DNA from: Kitasatospora sp. NBC_00240
GTDB lineage: Bacteria; Actinomycetota; Actinomycetes; Streptomycetales; Streptomycetaceae
DNA: 64,000 bases
NCBI RefSeq assembly: GCF_026342405.1
Contig: NZ_JAPEMU010000003.1
Span: 186,001 to 250,000 of the forward strand
Reading direction: 5' to 3'
In this document: positions 1 to 9,104 of the stretch, piece after piece
Layout of the letters: the number at the start of each line of letters is the position of its first letter
How positions within the stretch are numbered: the stretch's first letter is position 1
The notes under the pieces: model-generated
Database searches by the model: none
Told to the model about the DNA's origin: nothing
Seen by the model: only the letters and a program-made list of their open reading frames with translations
Translations under genes and position numbers: made by a program

Positions 1-185
1 GGAACACGGCCTGCTGGACTCCACCGATCCCGGGCTGGGCAGCGGATGGGCGGGGGAGGCGATCCAACCGGGTCCAGCCCCGTGTACCGCTCGGCTGTCC
101 GGAGTGCAGGCACGCTCTCCACGGGAAGCTCTCTCCCCCCACCAAGGCGGCTGTGTCACTTCGCCCATGACCCGGGCGCCCCGCG

Positions 186-578
186 GTGCAACCCATGTCC
201 CGCATGTCCCACACACCCCGTCACCCTGGCGACGGGCACCCCACCGAAGCGAGGATCCAGAAGATCACCGGCATCCTCATCGGCGCCGCCGTCACTGCCC
301 TGACCGCCGTCCTGCCCACCGCCAACACGACGGGCCACCCACGCAGCCAAGGACCAACCGCCGCCCCACCCGCAGCCGCCGCAAGCCAGGCCGCCGCCGA
401 CAACGAGAACCAGCAAGAGGAGGAGACCCCCGCAGGACGAGAACTCCACGGCCATCAGCACCCGACCGGCCAGAACGACGCTCCCGCCCCCAAAACACAG
501 TTTCGGTCCGGCGTCTGGGAGGAGAAGGCGCTGAAGGCCGTCATTCTGCAGGTGATGGCCTGCGGGCCGTCGGAGTGA
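186..578 (+). CDS. hypothetical small membrane-anchored protein
   Basis: I do not recognise this gene. The frame has the strong G/C third-position bias of real Streptomyces genes. It has one hydrophobic stretch (KITGILIGAAVTALTAVLP, around residues 25-45) followed by an Ala/Pro/Gln/Glu-rich hydrophilic tail, which would suit a single-pass or signal-anchored protein. GTG at 186 and ATG at 195 are both possible starts. The overlapping frames on both strands look less gene-like. It could also be a fragment. Confidence 0.35.
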   Translation: MQPMSRMSHTPRHPGDGHPTEARIQKITGILIGAAVTALTAVLPTANTTGHPRSQGPTAAPPAAAASQAAADNENQQEEETPAGRELHGHQHPTGQNDAPAPKTQFRSGVWEEKALKAVILQVMACGPSE

Positions 579-676
579 CAGACGTTGGCACGGACGCCCC
601 CTCCTCGCCGCTTGATCAAGCAACCCGGCTAACCTACGCTGTCACAGCACTGCATTCACGAAGTCGCACTGGAATA

Positions 677-1450
677 CTAAACGGATCCAAGCAGGAAGAC
701 CCGCCTATTGGGGTCCGACTGGCTGGCGGGCGGCAGCGCTCTGCCGCACGCGGACTCAACCATGCCCCTCTGAGTGGCCTGGGCATTTCCGGTTGGGGCG
801 ACCATCGTCACGCCGTTGAGGTACCAGATGTAGTGGCCGCGTTGGCGGTCACCGAAGTTTACCCGCAGTCGGCCGTGGAAATTCTGATGCTGCGTGCCCA
901 CCGTTGCGCGTACCTGGCGTCCGGGGTTGACGCTTACAGTGAAGCGGTTTTCCGCAGTGAACTGCGTACCCCAGGTTCTGCTCGCCTGGAATCCAATGTC
1001 GAAGAAGAGCGCCTTGATGGAGAATTCTGCCCCGCCACCGACCGTCCAGCTGGCGAACTTGGTGGTCGTGGATCCTATTTGATTGGTGATTGCCGCAGTC
1101 GCCCCGGGGGAACAGTTCTTCAGAGTGTCCCCAACGTAGTTCCATACAGTGTATTTCCCCGACGGGAAGCTCGTTTCCTCGAACGTGCAGCTGTGGTTCT
1201 TGATGAGTTTTTCGGCGAAATCGAGCAGCTTCTGAGGATCGCCGGGCAGGCCGGGGGCTGCGCCTTCCGCATGCAGATGGGCGTTGAGGGCGCCGAGATT
1301 GTTGGAGCAGATGTCTTGGAGTTCCTGCTGGGTGAACCCTCCAGCAGCCTGGGCAGGCGAAGCCAGCGTGGCTCCGCCGACCAATAGGCTTAGGGTTGTG
1401 CCCGCGATGGCCGCAGATCTCGCTGTACGGGACAGTCGGTTTCCATTCAT
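677..1450 (-). CDS. secreted protein, possible beta-pore-forming type
   Basis: A 257-residue protein. The ATG at 1450 is chosen because a GAGAGGAT ribosome site lies upstream and it opens a classic signal peptide: basic n-region (MNGNRLSRTAR), hydrophobic core, and an SPAQAA cleavage region near residue 36. The mature part has few cysteines. Its second half alternates polar and hydrophobic residues, with Ser/Thr-rich amphipathic strands (residues roughly 125-200) that resemble aerolysin/ETX-MTX2-type pore-forming domains. That resemblance is by eye only. The gene stands alone. A secreted beta-rich protein is secure; the pore-forming role is a guess. Confidence 0.7.
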   Translation of the reverse strand: MNGNRLSRTARSAAIAGTTLSLLVGGATLASPAQAAGGFTQQELQDICSNNLGALNAHLHAEGAAPGLPGDPQKLLDFAEKLIKNHSCTFEETSFPSGKYTVWNYVGDTLKNCSPGATAAITNQIGSTTTKFASWTVGGGAEFSIKALFFDIGFQASRTWGTQFTAENRFTVSVNPGRQVRATVGTQHQNFHGRLRVNFGDRQRGHYIWYLNGVTMVAPTGNAQATQRGMVESACGRALPPASQSDPNRRVFLLGSV

Positions 1451-2402
1451 CTTGCGTATCCTCTCGATTCCAGTCGGCTGCTGAACTCCCTGAGGGACGG
1501 AACGGGTGCTGATGTTTTCACGTGCCACTGATCGCCCCCAAGGGGCGGCCAGCAGTGGTACGTTCCCTTAAGAGTAAAGAGCTCGGTGCTGTTCGTAGCC
1601 GACCTGGTGGGCCAGGCTTGGCCCGTTTCACCCCTAATTTGTAGTTCCGCTGCGAAGCCGACGCGGTGGTATTAGAGTCGACGCCAGCATCTGTATAGAC
1701 ATCCGCCAGATAGCCAGTTCTCTCCGTATCTCGCATCCCAGGACCTCGGCGTAGTCGAATGATGTCCGGTTCGGGATCACGTCAGCCCGAGGAACTGAAG
1801 GGGGTGGCTGGGGACGCGGGGCAGTCGGGGCTGGGGGCGAGCATGGAGGCGATCCTGGCAGGGCCTCGGGAGTCGGTCCAGCAGGCCAACGCGCTGCGGG
1901 TCTTGGAGCTGGCCAGCGTTCCCACTCCGACTGTGGCCGCTCTCCACAACTCCCGCTGGACCGCTGGCTACCGTCTGAGTGCCGCCCCTTGTCCGGCCTG
2001 CGGGGGTCCATTACTGGATGGATGTGGCATGGGAAGGTTTCGGCTCCTCGAAGGAGGTGAGACTGAGCCCGCAGTACCATCACGACGATGCGGAGGCGGC
2101 TGCGCATTCGCGGGAAGCAGCCACACTCGCCCGCCGCGCATCGGGCGTCCTGTCGGGGGCTGGCTTCCTTCTCTCGCCGCGTCCCAGCACGAAGGCCGGC
2201 CACTAGCCTCAGCTAAGGTCCGCCTTCCAACCTCAATTCGCTCTGACGTCGGTGTCCGCACTCGGGTCCGGTAGAGCACTGGACGGTTCGTCACCCTTGT
2301 GGGTGGCGGCCTTCCGGCTCGGCGGGTGTGAGCCCTGGCTGGTCCAGCCTTCTAAGGTAGGTGGCACACCCCGCCCCGGCTGGGCGCTGGGCCCACCTAC
2401 TG

Positions 2403-2435
2403 TAATTGTCCCATTCCGGCCTTGACGGTCCCTCA
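2403..2435 (+). repeat. imperfect direct repeat, copy 1
   Basis: A 33 bp sequence recurring at 2541-2573 with three differences. Both copies end in CTTGACGGTCCCTCA, which contains a TTGACG -35-like hexamer. The second copy lies just upstream of the truncated secreted-peptide frame at 2640. It could be a duplicated promoter or operator, or a remnant of a mobile-element end. Confidence 0.6.
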
Positions 2436-2540
2436 CCCGACGGGCAGCGGCACTCCCTCTGGCGCTCCTGGCGACCTCACGGGCCTATCCCTTGCCGGCT
2501 GATTGGGCCGCCCGCCCCAATCCGGCGGAGCCAGCGGGCC

Positions 2541-2573
2541 TAATTATCCCACTGCGGCCTTGACGGTCCCTCA
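2541..2573 (+). repeat. imperfect direct repeat, copy 2
   Basis: Second copy of the 33 bp repeat at 2403-2435, starting TAATTATCCC instead of TAATTGTCCC. It begins 99 bp upstream of the TTG start at 2640, a plausible promoter distance. Confidence 0.6.
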
Positions 2574-2639
2574 TCTGCTGAGAGTCTTGGCCCTCGCCTC
2601 GGCGCCGTCGCGCGAGGCCGACTCCTTGAGGAGACCCCC

Positions 2640-2792
2640 TTGCATTCCCTGAAGCGAATTGCCGGCACTGCCGCTGCTGCCCTCGCCCTGGCTGCAGGAG
2701 GTATCGCCCTGGCCCCCGCCGCATCGGCAGCAACACCGCAGTCATGCAGCACCCAGGACGGCGGAAGGCGTTACCGTGGTTTTTGGCGCTGA
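2640..2792 (+). pseudogene. N-terminal remnant of a secreted protein
   Basis: A TTG start with a GAGGAG ribosome site six bases upstream opens a textbook Sec signal peptide: a basic LHSLKR start, an Ala/Leu/Gly core, and a PAASA-A cleavage site near residue 30. The frame runs only about 20 residues past cleavage (one Cys) before TGA. The start region looks authentic and the mature part looks cut off, so I read it as the 5' end of a broken secreted-protein gene. It could also be a short secreted peptide. Confidence 0.4.
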
Positions 2793-2859
2793 CGTCCAGT
2801 TGAGCCGCCTCCAGGCCAGTGGGCGACGTGGTTCGAGGCGGCACAGCCAGGAGGCCGGG

Positions 2860-3711
2860 ATGCGGATGGGACGCGGTATCGGGCGGGCCGAACGATGTTC
2901 GCTGGTGGACCTGGCGTCGTCGCACGTGATCATTACCGGTGGCTCCAGCGGAATCGGCCTCGCGACGGCCCGGCTGCTGGCCGGACGCGGCGCAAGATTG
3001 TCCCTGATCGCCCGGGGCGGCAGTGGTCTGGACGTTGCTGCCGCCGAATTGCGGGGGTGTGGCGCGAGTGTGGCTGTGGCCCGGGCCGATGTTGCGGACC
3101 GTGCTGCCCTGGGGGCGGCGGTGGCCGGGTTGGTGGCGCATCACGGGCCCTGTGACGTGCTGATCACTTGTGCCGGAGCTACCCGGCCGGGATATTTTTT
3201 GGACCTTCCGGAGGAGGCCTTCCGGCAGATGATGGAGGTCAACTACTTCGGCACGCTGTACGCGGTGCGCGAGGTGGCGCCCGGCATGGTCCAGCGGCGG
3301 CGGGGAAGCGTGGTGGCGGTTTCGTCGGCCGCGGGCCTGCTCGGTGTCTTCGGGTACAGCGCGTACGGCCCGGCAAAGTTCGCGGTGCGGGGACTGATGG
3401 AATCGGTGCGCGCCGAACTCACCCCGTACGGTGTCCATGTCGGTGTGGTGTTCCCGCCGGACGTGGACACGCCCATGCTGGCCGAGGAAGTCCTGAGCAG
3501 GCCGGCGGAGACCAATGCGGTCAGCGGCACGGTCGGGCCGATCGGGGCCGAGGTGGTTGCCGCCGCTATCGTCAGCGGTATCGACCGTCGGACGTTCACC
3601 ATCTGTCCGGACAGGTCGACCTGGGCGCTGGCTCGGCTGGGGAGCCTGCTGGTGCCTGTGCTCAACCGCCACTTCGACCGGAAGGTCTCCGCGCTACGCA
3701 GCCTCGGGTGA
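2860..3711 (+). CDS. 3-ketodihydrosphingosine-reductase-like SDR
   Basis: A classical short-chain dehydrogenase/reductase of 283 residues. ATG 2860 is chosen for its AGGAGG site five bases upstream. The Rossmann motif TGGSSGIG is at residues 26-33, CAG at 104-106, NYFG near 128, catalytic Ser at 155/156 and YGPAK at 169-173. Beyond the generic SDR fold, the stretches FGYSAYGPAKFAVRG, ESVRAELTPYGVHVGVVF and PPDVDTP closely follow eukaryotic 3-ketosphinganine reductase (KDSR), which reduces 3-ketosphinganine to sphinganine with NADPH. No membrane anchor is obvious. It converges on an alpha-oxoamine synthase at 3759-4943 with 47 bp between the stops; that enzyme class makes the KDSR substrate. 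SDR assignment is near certain, KDSR likely. It could act on another 3-keto lipid. Confidence 0.85.
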   Translation: MRMGRGIGRAERCSLVDLASSHVIITGGSSGIGLATARLLAGRGARLSLIARGGSGLDVAAAELRGCGASVAVARADVADRAALGAAVAGLVAHHGPCDVLITCAGATRPGYFLDLPEEAFRQMMEVNYFGTLYAVREVAPGMVQRRRGSVVAVSSAAGLLGVFGYSAYGPAKFAVRGLMESVRAELTPYGVHVGVVFPPDVDTPMLAEEVLSRPAETNAVSGTVGPIGAEVVAAAIVSGIDRRTFTICPDRSTWALARLGSLLVPVLNRHFDRKVSALRSLG

Positions 3712-3758
3712 GTCGGCCGGGGCGCGCGGCCCGGCCGGCTCACCCACCCAACCCGTTG

Positions 3759-4943
3759 TCAGCGGCAGGGGCGAACGGCTTCGAAAGCGGCGACCGCCCG
3801 GGCCACGTGCTCGTCCTCGTGGGTGGCCATCCAACTGGTGCGCAGGCGCGGCGACGCGGCAGGGGAGATCACGGCATTGGTGTAGACGCCGAGGTCCATC
3901 AGCCGGCGCCAGGTGGTGAACACCTCGGCGTCACCAGGCATCATCACCGGGACGATCGGGGAACTGCTGACCCCGGTGTCGTAGCCGATGGCGGACAGGG
4001 CTCGTCGGATTCCGTCGGCGGTCTCCAGGACGCGCTTGGGCCGCCAGGTCTCCTCACGCATGATTCTGACGATCTCCAGGGCCGCAGCCGCGTCGGCCGG
4101 GCCCAGGCCGGAGGAAAAGATGACCCCCCTGGCGTGGTGGCGCAGGTACTGGATGAGGCTGTCGCTGCCGAGTATCACGCCTCCGGAGGACCCGATTCCC
4201 TTGCCGAAGCTGATCGTCATCAGGTCGACGTCGTCCGTCAGCCCGAAGTGGGCAGGGGTGCCGCGGCCGTCGGCGAGGACAGCGGCGCCGTGTGAGTCGT
4301 CCACCAGGAGCGTGGTGTCATACCGCTTGCAGACCTCGACGATGTCGGGCAGGACGCAGATGTCGCCCTCCATCGAGTAGACGCCGTCGACGATGACGAG
4401 GGTTTCCGAGTCCGCCGGGCAGGAAGCGAGCTTGCGGTCCAGGTCCTCGGCGTCGTTGTGGCGAAACCAGCGCAGCGCCGCGTCCGCCGAGCGGCTGAGG
4501 CGGATCCCGTCGATGAGCGACGCATGGGCTTGCTGGTCCACCAGGGCGATGCGCTTGGGGTCGCCCACCCCCCTCTGGAGGAGCGTACCGACCGCCGCCA
4601 GGTTGGTCTGGTAGCCGGTACCCACCACCAGGGCGGCTGGCTTGCCGAAGAAGTCGGCGAGTTCGCTCTCAAGTTCCTCGATCAGCTTCGAACTGCCGTT
4701 GAGGAGCCGGCTCCCGGTGAATGACGTGCCGTAGTCGTCGATGGCGGTCCGGGCAGCCAGGCGGACCCGTGGATCCACAGAGAGCCCGAGATAGCTGTTT
4801 GACCCGCACATCAGGTACTCGGCGCCATCCAGCTGGACCGTGGGACCGCCGTGGGCCTCGAAGGCCGTATAGTACGCATACAGTCCGAGGTTCTTCAGCT
4901 CGGCATGCCGAGTAAATGAAGCGCACTTATCGAGAAGACTCAT
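3759..4943 (-). CDS. alpha-oxoamine synthase, serine palmitoyltransferase-like
   Basis: A PLP enzyme of 394 residues, the usual length for the AONS/KBL/SPT family, which condenses an amino acid with an acyl thioester with loss of CO2. The ATG at 4943 starts MSLLDKCASF, the normal family N-terminus; in-frame ATGs at 5000 and 5036 would add a tail. Visible residues: GSNSYLGL (47-54), H140 in DQQAHAS, VDDSHGA (214-220, cofactor Asp and His), and the PLP lysine K248 in SFGKGIGSSGG. All catalytic positions are present. Sequence alone does not separate SPT from 8-amino-7-oxononanoate synthase or 2-amino-3-ketobutyrate ligase; no other biotin gene is nearby. The convergent KDSR-like gene favours a sphingoid-base or related amino-lipid role. 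Confidence 0.85.
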   Translation of the reverse strand: MSLLDKCASFTRHAELKNLGLYAYYTAFEAHGGPTVQLDGAEYLMCGSNSYLGLSVDPRVRLAARTAIDDYGTSFTGSRLLNGSSKLIEELESELADFFGKPAALVVGTGYQTNLAAVGTLLQRGVGDPKRIALVDQQAHASLIDGIRLSRSADAALRWFRHNDAEDLDRKLASCPADSETLVIVDGVYSMEGDICVLPDIVEVCKRYDTTLLVDDSHGAAVLADGRGTPAHFGLTDDVDLMTISFGKGIGSSGGVILGSDSLIQYLRHHARGVIFSSGLGPADAAAALEIVRIMREETWRPKRVLETADGIRRALSAIGYDTGVSSSPIVPVMMPGDAEVFTTWRRLMDLGVYTNAVISPAASPRLRTSWMATHEDEHVARAVAAFEAVRPCR

Positions 4944-5359
4944 GTATTCACCGGGGAAGTTGTAGTCGTAGCCAAAGTGAAATCTCAGCACCGAAGTCAT
5001 CGGGTGACAGCGCTGGACGAAGTACCTCCGCGCCATGACCGACAGCGGTCAATGCTCTCGGATCAATTTTCCGACAGCGATTTTCGGCCCGAGACTACAG
5101 CCCGACGGGATGTCGATATACAATTTAGGCCCCTATGAGGCAGAACGTCCTGAGCCCCCAGCCCTAACTCTGGGCCTGTTCCGCCATCTCGAGCGGCTGA
5201 TTCCACAGGGCCGGAGGCGGCGGTGTCTTGGCCCGTCGCCCACCCGGGGACGGGATACCGACCATTACAAGCACTGTCCCTGCCGGCTGCACCCGCCCTG
5301 GACGGCAACGAGAACAGCCCGCCCGCCGCCCACCGCGCTCCGAGGACCGTCGGCCGCGG

Positions 5360-5515
5360 GTGAACGACATCGTCCACGGCCGCGGCCCGTTCGCGCACGT
5401 GGACATGCCCGCCAATACCGCCCAGGCCGCCATGCGGACCTGCGGCCTGGAGGCCTGGGCGGTCGTGGACGACGACGGCTACAGCTTCGGTCTCCTCCCG
5501 CGGGAACGGGTCTGA
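5360..5515 (+). CDS. short CBS-domain-like protein or fragment
   Basis: A GTG-started frame of 51 residues reading like one half of a CBS motif: an opening beta-strand (FAHVDMPANTAQAAM), then CGLEAWAVVDDDGYSFGLLPRERV, which matches the V-V-D-D-G...G-L-P-R-E pattern. CBS domains bind adenosyl ligands and normally occur in pairs of about 60 residues, so this is either a minimal protein or the end of a longer broken gene (the frame is open back to 5228). Confidence 0.45.
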   Translation: MNDIVHGRGPFAHVDMPANTAQAAMRTCGLEAWAVVDDDGYSFGLLPRERV

Positions 5516-6190
5516 CGCATCCGGGGAAGGAACATCCCCGCAGGCAGCGTCCCTGGAATTCGCTGGACGCCATGACGTCGCTGAACTGCACCAGACCAGA
5601 CCGGCGAATGCCGGGGGCTCCACGGCCGACCGGTTATCCCACCCGTGGCCGGTACGGCCTCACCGCGGCGTTCCCATGACGGCGACTCTGTCCCCGGACG
5701 CGTAGGTTCGTTGCGGGCTGGGTTCGCGGCGGGCGTTCGGTTCGGGCCATGGGAGACGGGGCGGGCGCCTCGGGGACCAGCGAGGCGTCGGTACGGGGTG
5801 GAAGAGAACTGCCGGGCGCAGGCTCCATGGCGTGTACAGGACCCAGGCGACGCCGTACGTTCCGGGGCTCCAGCGGACGCGGCCGGCCCGGCCGGACGGC
5901 AGGCGCCGCCAGGCTCTCAGCAGCCCTTCCCTGGCGATTCGACGTGTTGAAGCCGTAAGGGGTGGGCAGATGAGTGAGCGGCGGCGGCGACCCCGCGAGG
6001 GGTCGAACCCAGTGAGCACGCTTGACCACACCGCGCAGGGAGAAGGCGCCGCGCTGCTCGGCGCGGCCAGCCTCGACTATTCGCATATTGCGGTCCATAT
6101 GCGGCTTCTCACCCAAAAAGGGCCGACATGTCAGGTTGAGCTGCCGCCGGTGCGGAACCATTCCTGAGCATGTGGAGCAAAGCGGCCCGA
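5516..6190. other. no convincing gene
   Basis: Several overlapping frames on both strands, none with a convincing ribosome site or recognisable domain. Confidence 0.4.
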
Positions 6191-6191
6191 C

Positions 6192-6551
6192 TTGTGTGAC
6201 AGGTGCCTCCCGGAAATCCCGAGGAAGTTGTGGAAAAGGTCAAATTCCTGCCACCCGGCCACGATGGCAGGCCTATCAATGTCTAGTTCTCCTGTGGAGG
6301 GGAGCGGAAGATCGAGGCCTGCTGCCCGCGGCTCTGCCGGAATTGGCCTGGACGGAGGTGGCGCCGAAGTCGGCGTGTCGGCGGGCGAGATCGGCGGCCA
6401 TGTACATGTAGGTGTCACGATCGGAGGCAAGTCCTACGGCGTCGGCGGTGAGATCGGACTCAAGGCAGAGCTGGGTCTGCAGTGGGGGCCCACAAGCACC
6501 ATCCAACTGCCTCTCATCACGATCAGTGGCCCCAATCCCTTGGCCGGGTGA
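6192..6551 (+). pseudogene. C-terminal fragment of a Gly-rich secreted or toxin-like protein
   Basis: From about 6336 the frame encodes a glycine-rich, beta-like sequence with alternating Val/Gly (VGVSAGEIGGHVHVGVTIGG), ending with LPLITISGPNPLAG before the stop. The upstream part of the frame has poor codon bias, so the true gene has lost its 5' end. I recognise the style of large secreted or polymorphic-toxin-type actinobacterial proteins but cannot name a family. Confidence 0.35.
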
Positions 6552-6757
6552 CATCGTTCACTGCAGGCGCCGTCAGTGACCTGCTGACGCCGCCGGCGCG
6601 GGCCAAAGCCTGCTCCGGCAGAGCACCGCCACAGCGGGCGAACATGTGGTCGATGTGCCCATGCTCTCGGCCCGGGCCCGACTGACGGCCGCCAGCGGCA
6701 CAATCACGAACATCACAGTCAGGCGTACACGGCCTCCAACGACCGAGCACACGACAG

Positions 6758-7102
6758 TTACGGACGAAGATGCCGGTCTCGAACAGCGACGGGGCCATCC
6801 GGCCGTGGGGATTCCGGTGCGCCAGCAGCGGTCGAAGCAGAAGCGGCCCCGACACCTGACGCCGGGACGGTCGAAGCCCCTCCCCCAGGTCGGCTCGCCG
6901 TCACCTGCTGCTCCCCCACCTGCTTGTCCTCGGGTATCAGGCCCAGGGCCTGCAGAAGTCGGCGGCAGTCGTCCGCGTCGTGGGCGTAGGAGGCCACCAC
7001 CGAAAGCGCCTTGCGCGCCACTGGGCCTGGCACCTGCAGCATCTCGCCTGCCACCGGCTCCACGGTGTCGATGAGCGTCTGTAGGTCACGGGATCGGGCC
7101 AT
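6758..7102 (-). CDS. small conserved protein, degenerate copy of 11662-11973
   Basis: ATG 7102 follows an AGGGGG site. Residues 1-65 (MARSRDLQTLIDTVEPVAG... DADDCRRLLQALGLIPEDKQVGEQQ) are clearly paralogous to the protein at 11662-11973. The other copy then ends in a four-cysteine zinc-knuckle; here the C-terminus runs through Gly/Ala/Pro-rich sequence without cysteines, which looks like a frameshifted tail. Function unknown. The downstream DNA also shares a short motif with the region beyond the other copy. Confidence 0.5.
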   Translation of the reverse strand: MARSRDLQTLIDTVEPVAGEMLQVPGPVARKALSVVASYAHDADDCRRLLQALGLIPEDKQVGEQQVTASRPGGGASTVPASGVGAASASTAAGAPESPRPDGPVAVRDRHLRP

Positions 7103-7547
7103 GGACAACACCCCCTGGCGATCACCCTCGGTCGGTTGACCCTCCAGCCTACGACTCTTTTTTCAAGCTGTCGGGACCTGGCACCCGACCGGTCGACGCA
7201 GCGGGGGGACTGCACGTTCGAGTACTTCTTCGGCCTCGGGCCGTCCACCCTGCTCAAGCACCCCCGCAACCCCTGACCGACCCCCTGCCAGGAGCCAGCG
7301 TCGGCTACGCGAGAGCGCGGGTGCGGCGGGCGGTGGCGCGTAGCCGGCGGGCGGCGATCAGGTCTGCAAGGCAGCGGCGCGGTAGGCCTGCCCCGCCCAC
7401 CGACCCACATGTCGTGTTGTACCGATCCCCCCGAACCCGCGCCCGGCAACCCGGCACCCGGCAACCCACCTCGGACACGATCAGTGACCATCGCCCGCAC
7501 GGCCGGCGGACCGCCCCCTGATGGTTCCTGCGCGGCGCAGCGCGCCT

Positions 7548-7820
7548 TCATCCGCCCGAGGGGTGGCCGTGGCTGTCCTCCCAGGCGACGGCCCGCATCA
7601 GCTGCTCTTCGTCCAGGCCGGTCATTGCGACCACCCGCTCGTACAGCTCCTCCTCGTCCAGCGGTCCGAGCAGGCGCACCGCCGGGTACGGTGCCACTCT
7701 CGGCCCGACCACCCAGCTCCAGCACGACGGTGATGATCCGCCGGACCTCGACGGGCTTCTCCTCGGGCGCCCAGCGGCCGTTGTGCACGTCCGCTTCGAT
7801 CGGGCACAACAGGTCGGCCA
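7548..7820 (-). pseudogene. frameshifted relative of the 23957-24361 protein
   Basis: The last 45 residues (LGPLDEEELYERVVAMTGLD through EDSHGHPSGG) closely match the C-terminus of the protein at 23957-24361. Upstream, a different frame from ATG 7820 reads coherently (MADLLCPIEADVHNGRW... RRIITVVLELGG), so the original gene appears to be broken by a frameshift near 7690-7720. Function unknown. Confidence 0.4.
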
Positions 7821-7849
7821 TGATCTTGATGCGGCCCCGATGCGGCCCG

Positions 7850-8150
7850 CTGGAGCGGCAGCCGATGAGGTGGAGCCAGTCCGCGCCGTCATAGCTGGTA
7901 GCAACGGCAGCTTGGTCGATGCGGTCGCCGAGTGCATCGCCGCCGGCGGCCCAGCGGCAGTGGACGTGGAAGCCGACGCCCGGGCCCACGAGGACGGGTA
8001 CGGGCCGTTCGACTTCATCCCGGAGATCACCCACCGCTTCGCCGAAGGCCGCGAGGGCACGGTGCGGCTGCGAGCGTTCGTGGAGGTAAACCGGGGCACG
8101 ATGGGCGCCGAGCGGCTGACGTCCAAGCTCAACGCCCACACCGCTACTGG
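7850..8150 (+). pseudogene. possible replication-relaxation-type fragment
   Basis: In the + frame the stretch LRAFVEVNRGTMGAERLTSK resembles the FVEVDRGT-MSAERLAAKL core of actinobacterial replication-relaxation-like plasmid proteins. It has no start of its own and shifts frame after about 8140. The opposite strand is also open here, so the call rests on one motif. Confidence 0.3.
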
Positions 8151-8872
8151 GAGACGAAAATGCTCCCACCGGGGATGCGGGCGGGCACCACCGAGGCCGA
8201 ACAGGGCGGCCGGGCACCTTCCTGCTGCTTCGCGGCGACGCCCTCTGGGTACGGCGCCATGCCGCCGAGTCCCTCGCCCTCTCCGATGACCGGACTGAGA
8301 TCGATCCGATCGACCTCTGGTCGGTCAGGGCGGGTCGCCAGTAGGGTCAGGGCGGCCTGTATGTCGCTCGGTGCCTTTACCCGAGGCGTGCCCGCGCTGC
8401 TTGCCCAGGGGGAACGCTCGCGGACGAAGCCCGCGAGAAGCTGGACGATGGTGTCGTGGTCCTTCTCGGAGTCCCGCATGATCCGCTGGAGAGCGTAGAC
8501 GCCGGCTAACTGCGCGGTTGCAGAATCCTCATCGGTCAGCAGGCCAACCGCCTTCACATACCGCTCGGTGACCTGTCCCTCCCTGGGCCTGGTCAGCTCC
8601 TCCTGGGCCCGGTCCTTGCCCCGGGTGTGCGCGAGCGTCGCCTGGGTGGTTCGGAGTGTCTTCGCTGTGAAGAACAGGCCGCCGATCCCGGCCGCCGCGA
8701 CGACAAGAGCGGTACGGAAGCCGGACACCACCGTCGACTGCGGGGCGTCGAGCTTTCTGTCCGTCCGGGAGAACTCCACGTTGTCCAAGAGCCACGGCCC
8801 GCGCCACAGCAGCACGAACACCACGCCGGCCAGCCCCACCGGAGCCAGTGCAATCGCCGCCCGCTTCCCCAT
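8144..8872 (-). pseudogene. truncated membrane protein of the pentapeptide-repeat type
   Basis: From ATG 8872 the protein has two hydrophobic segments (ALAPVGLAGVVFVLLW; GFRTALVVAAAGIGGLFFTA), then REGQVTERYVKAVGLLTD and LAGVYALQRIMRDSEKDHDT. All of these align with the N-terminal half of the pentapeptide-repeat protein at 13425-14576. Where that protein continues into pentapeptides, this one goes into unrelated sequence (residues about 195-243), so the repeat domain has been lost by truncation or frameshift near 8290. Confidence 0.65.
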
Positions 8873-9104
8873 TTGCGCCAACCGTTCCCTGTAGTCACTA
8901 CTGCCCCTCCGTCTTCCGGTGGCCGCCGGTAGGGGCGACCACCGGGCGATACCGACACCGCCGATCCACCGGACAATCCATCCCTGGTGCGGCTTCTGAC
9001 ACAGCTGCCGGTGGGTCAGTCGGTGCGGCGGGGGCTGGGGTGCCCGGGTGCCCGGGTGCCCGATGGGGCCGGTGGCGGCGGGCGGGGCAGGCAGGGGGTT
9101 CGGC

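Larger units (their letters stand above)
1530..2639. other. no convincing gene
   Basis: About 1.1 kb with open frames on both strands but no frame with a ribosome site, conserved domain or consistent codon bias. The only structure seen is the pair of imperfect direct repeats at 2403-2435 and 2541-2573. Confidence 0.5.

Noticed and set aside
104..1387. 427-codon + strand open frame
   Set aside because: Its second half is antisense to the secreted-protein gene 677-1450, which has a ribosome site and signal peptide; the product is low-complexity Arg/Pro-rich.
2485..3672. 395-codon - strand frame
   Set aside because: Antisense to the SDR gene; it has no domain and the composition of a GC-rich shadow frame.
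3168..4295. 375-codon + strand frame
   Set aside because: Shifted frame over the SDR and antisense to the PLP enzyme; Arg/Gly-rich without domain.
6937..8217. 426-codon - strand frame
   Set aside because: Spans several smaller, better supported fragments; most of the product is low-complexity.
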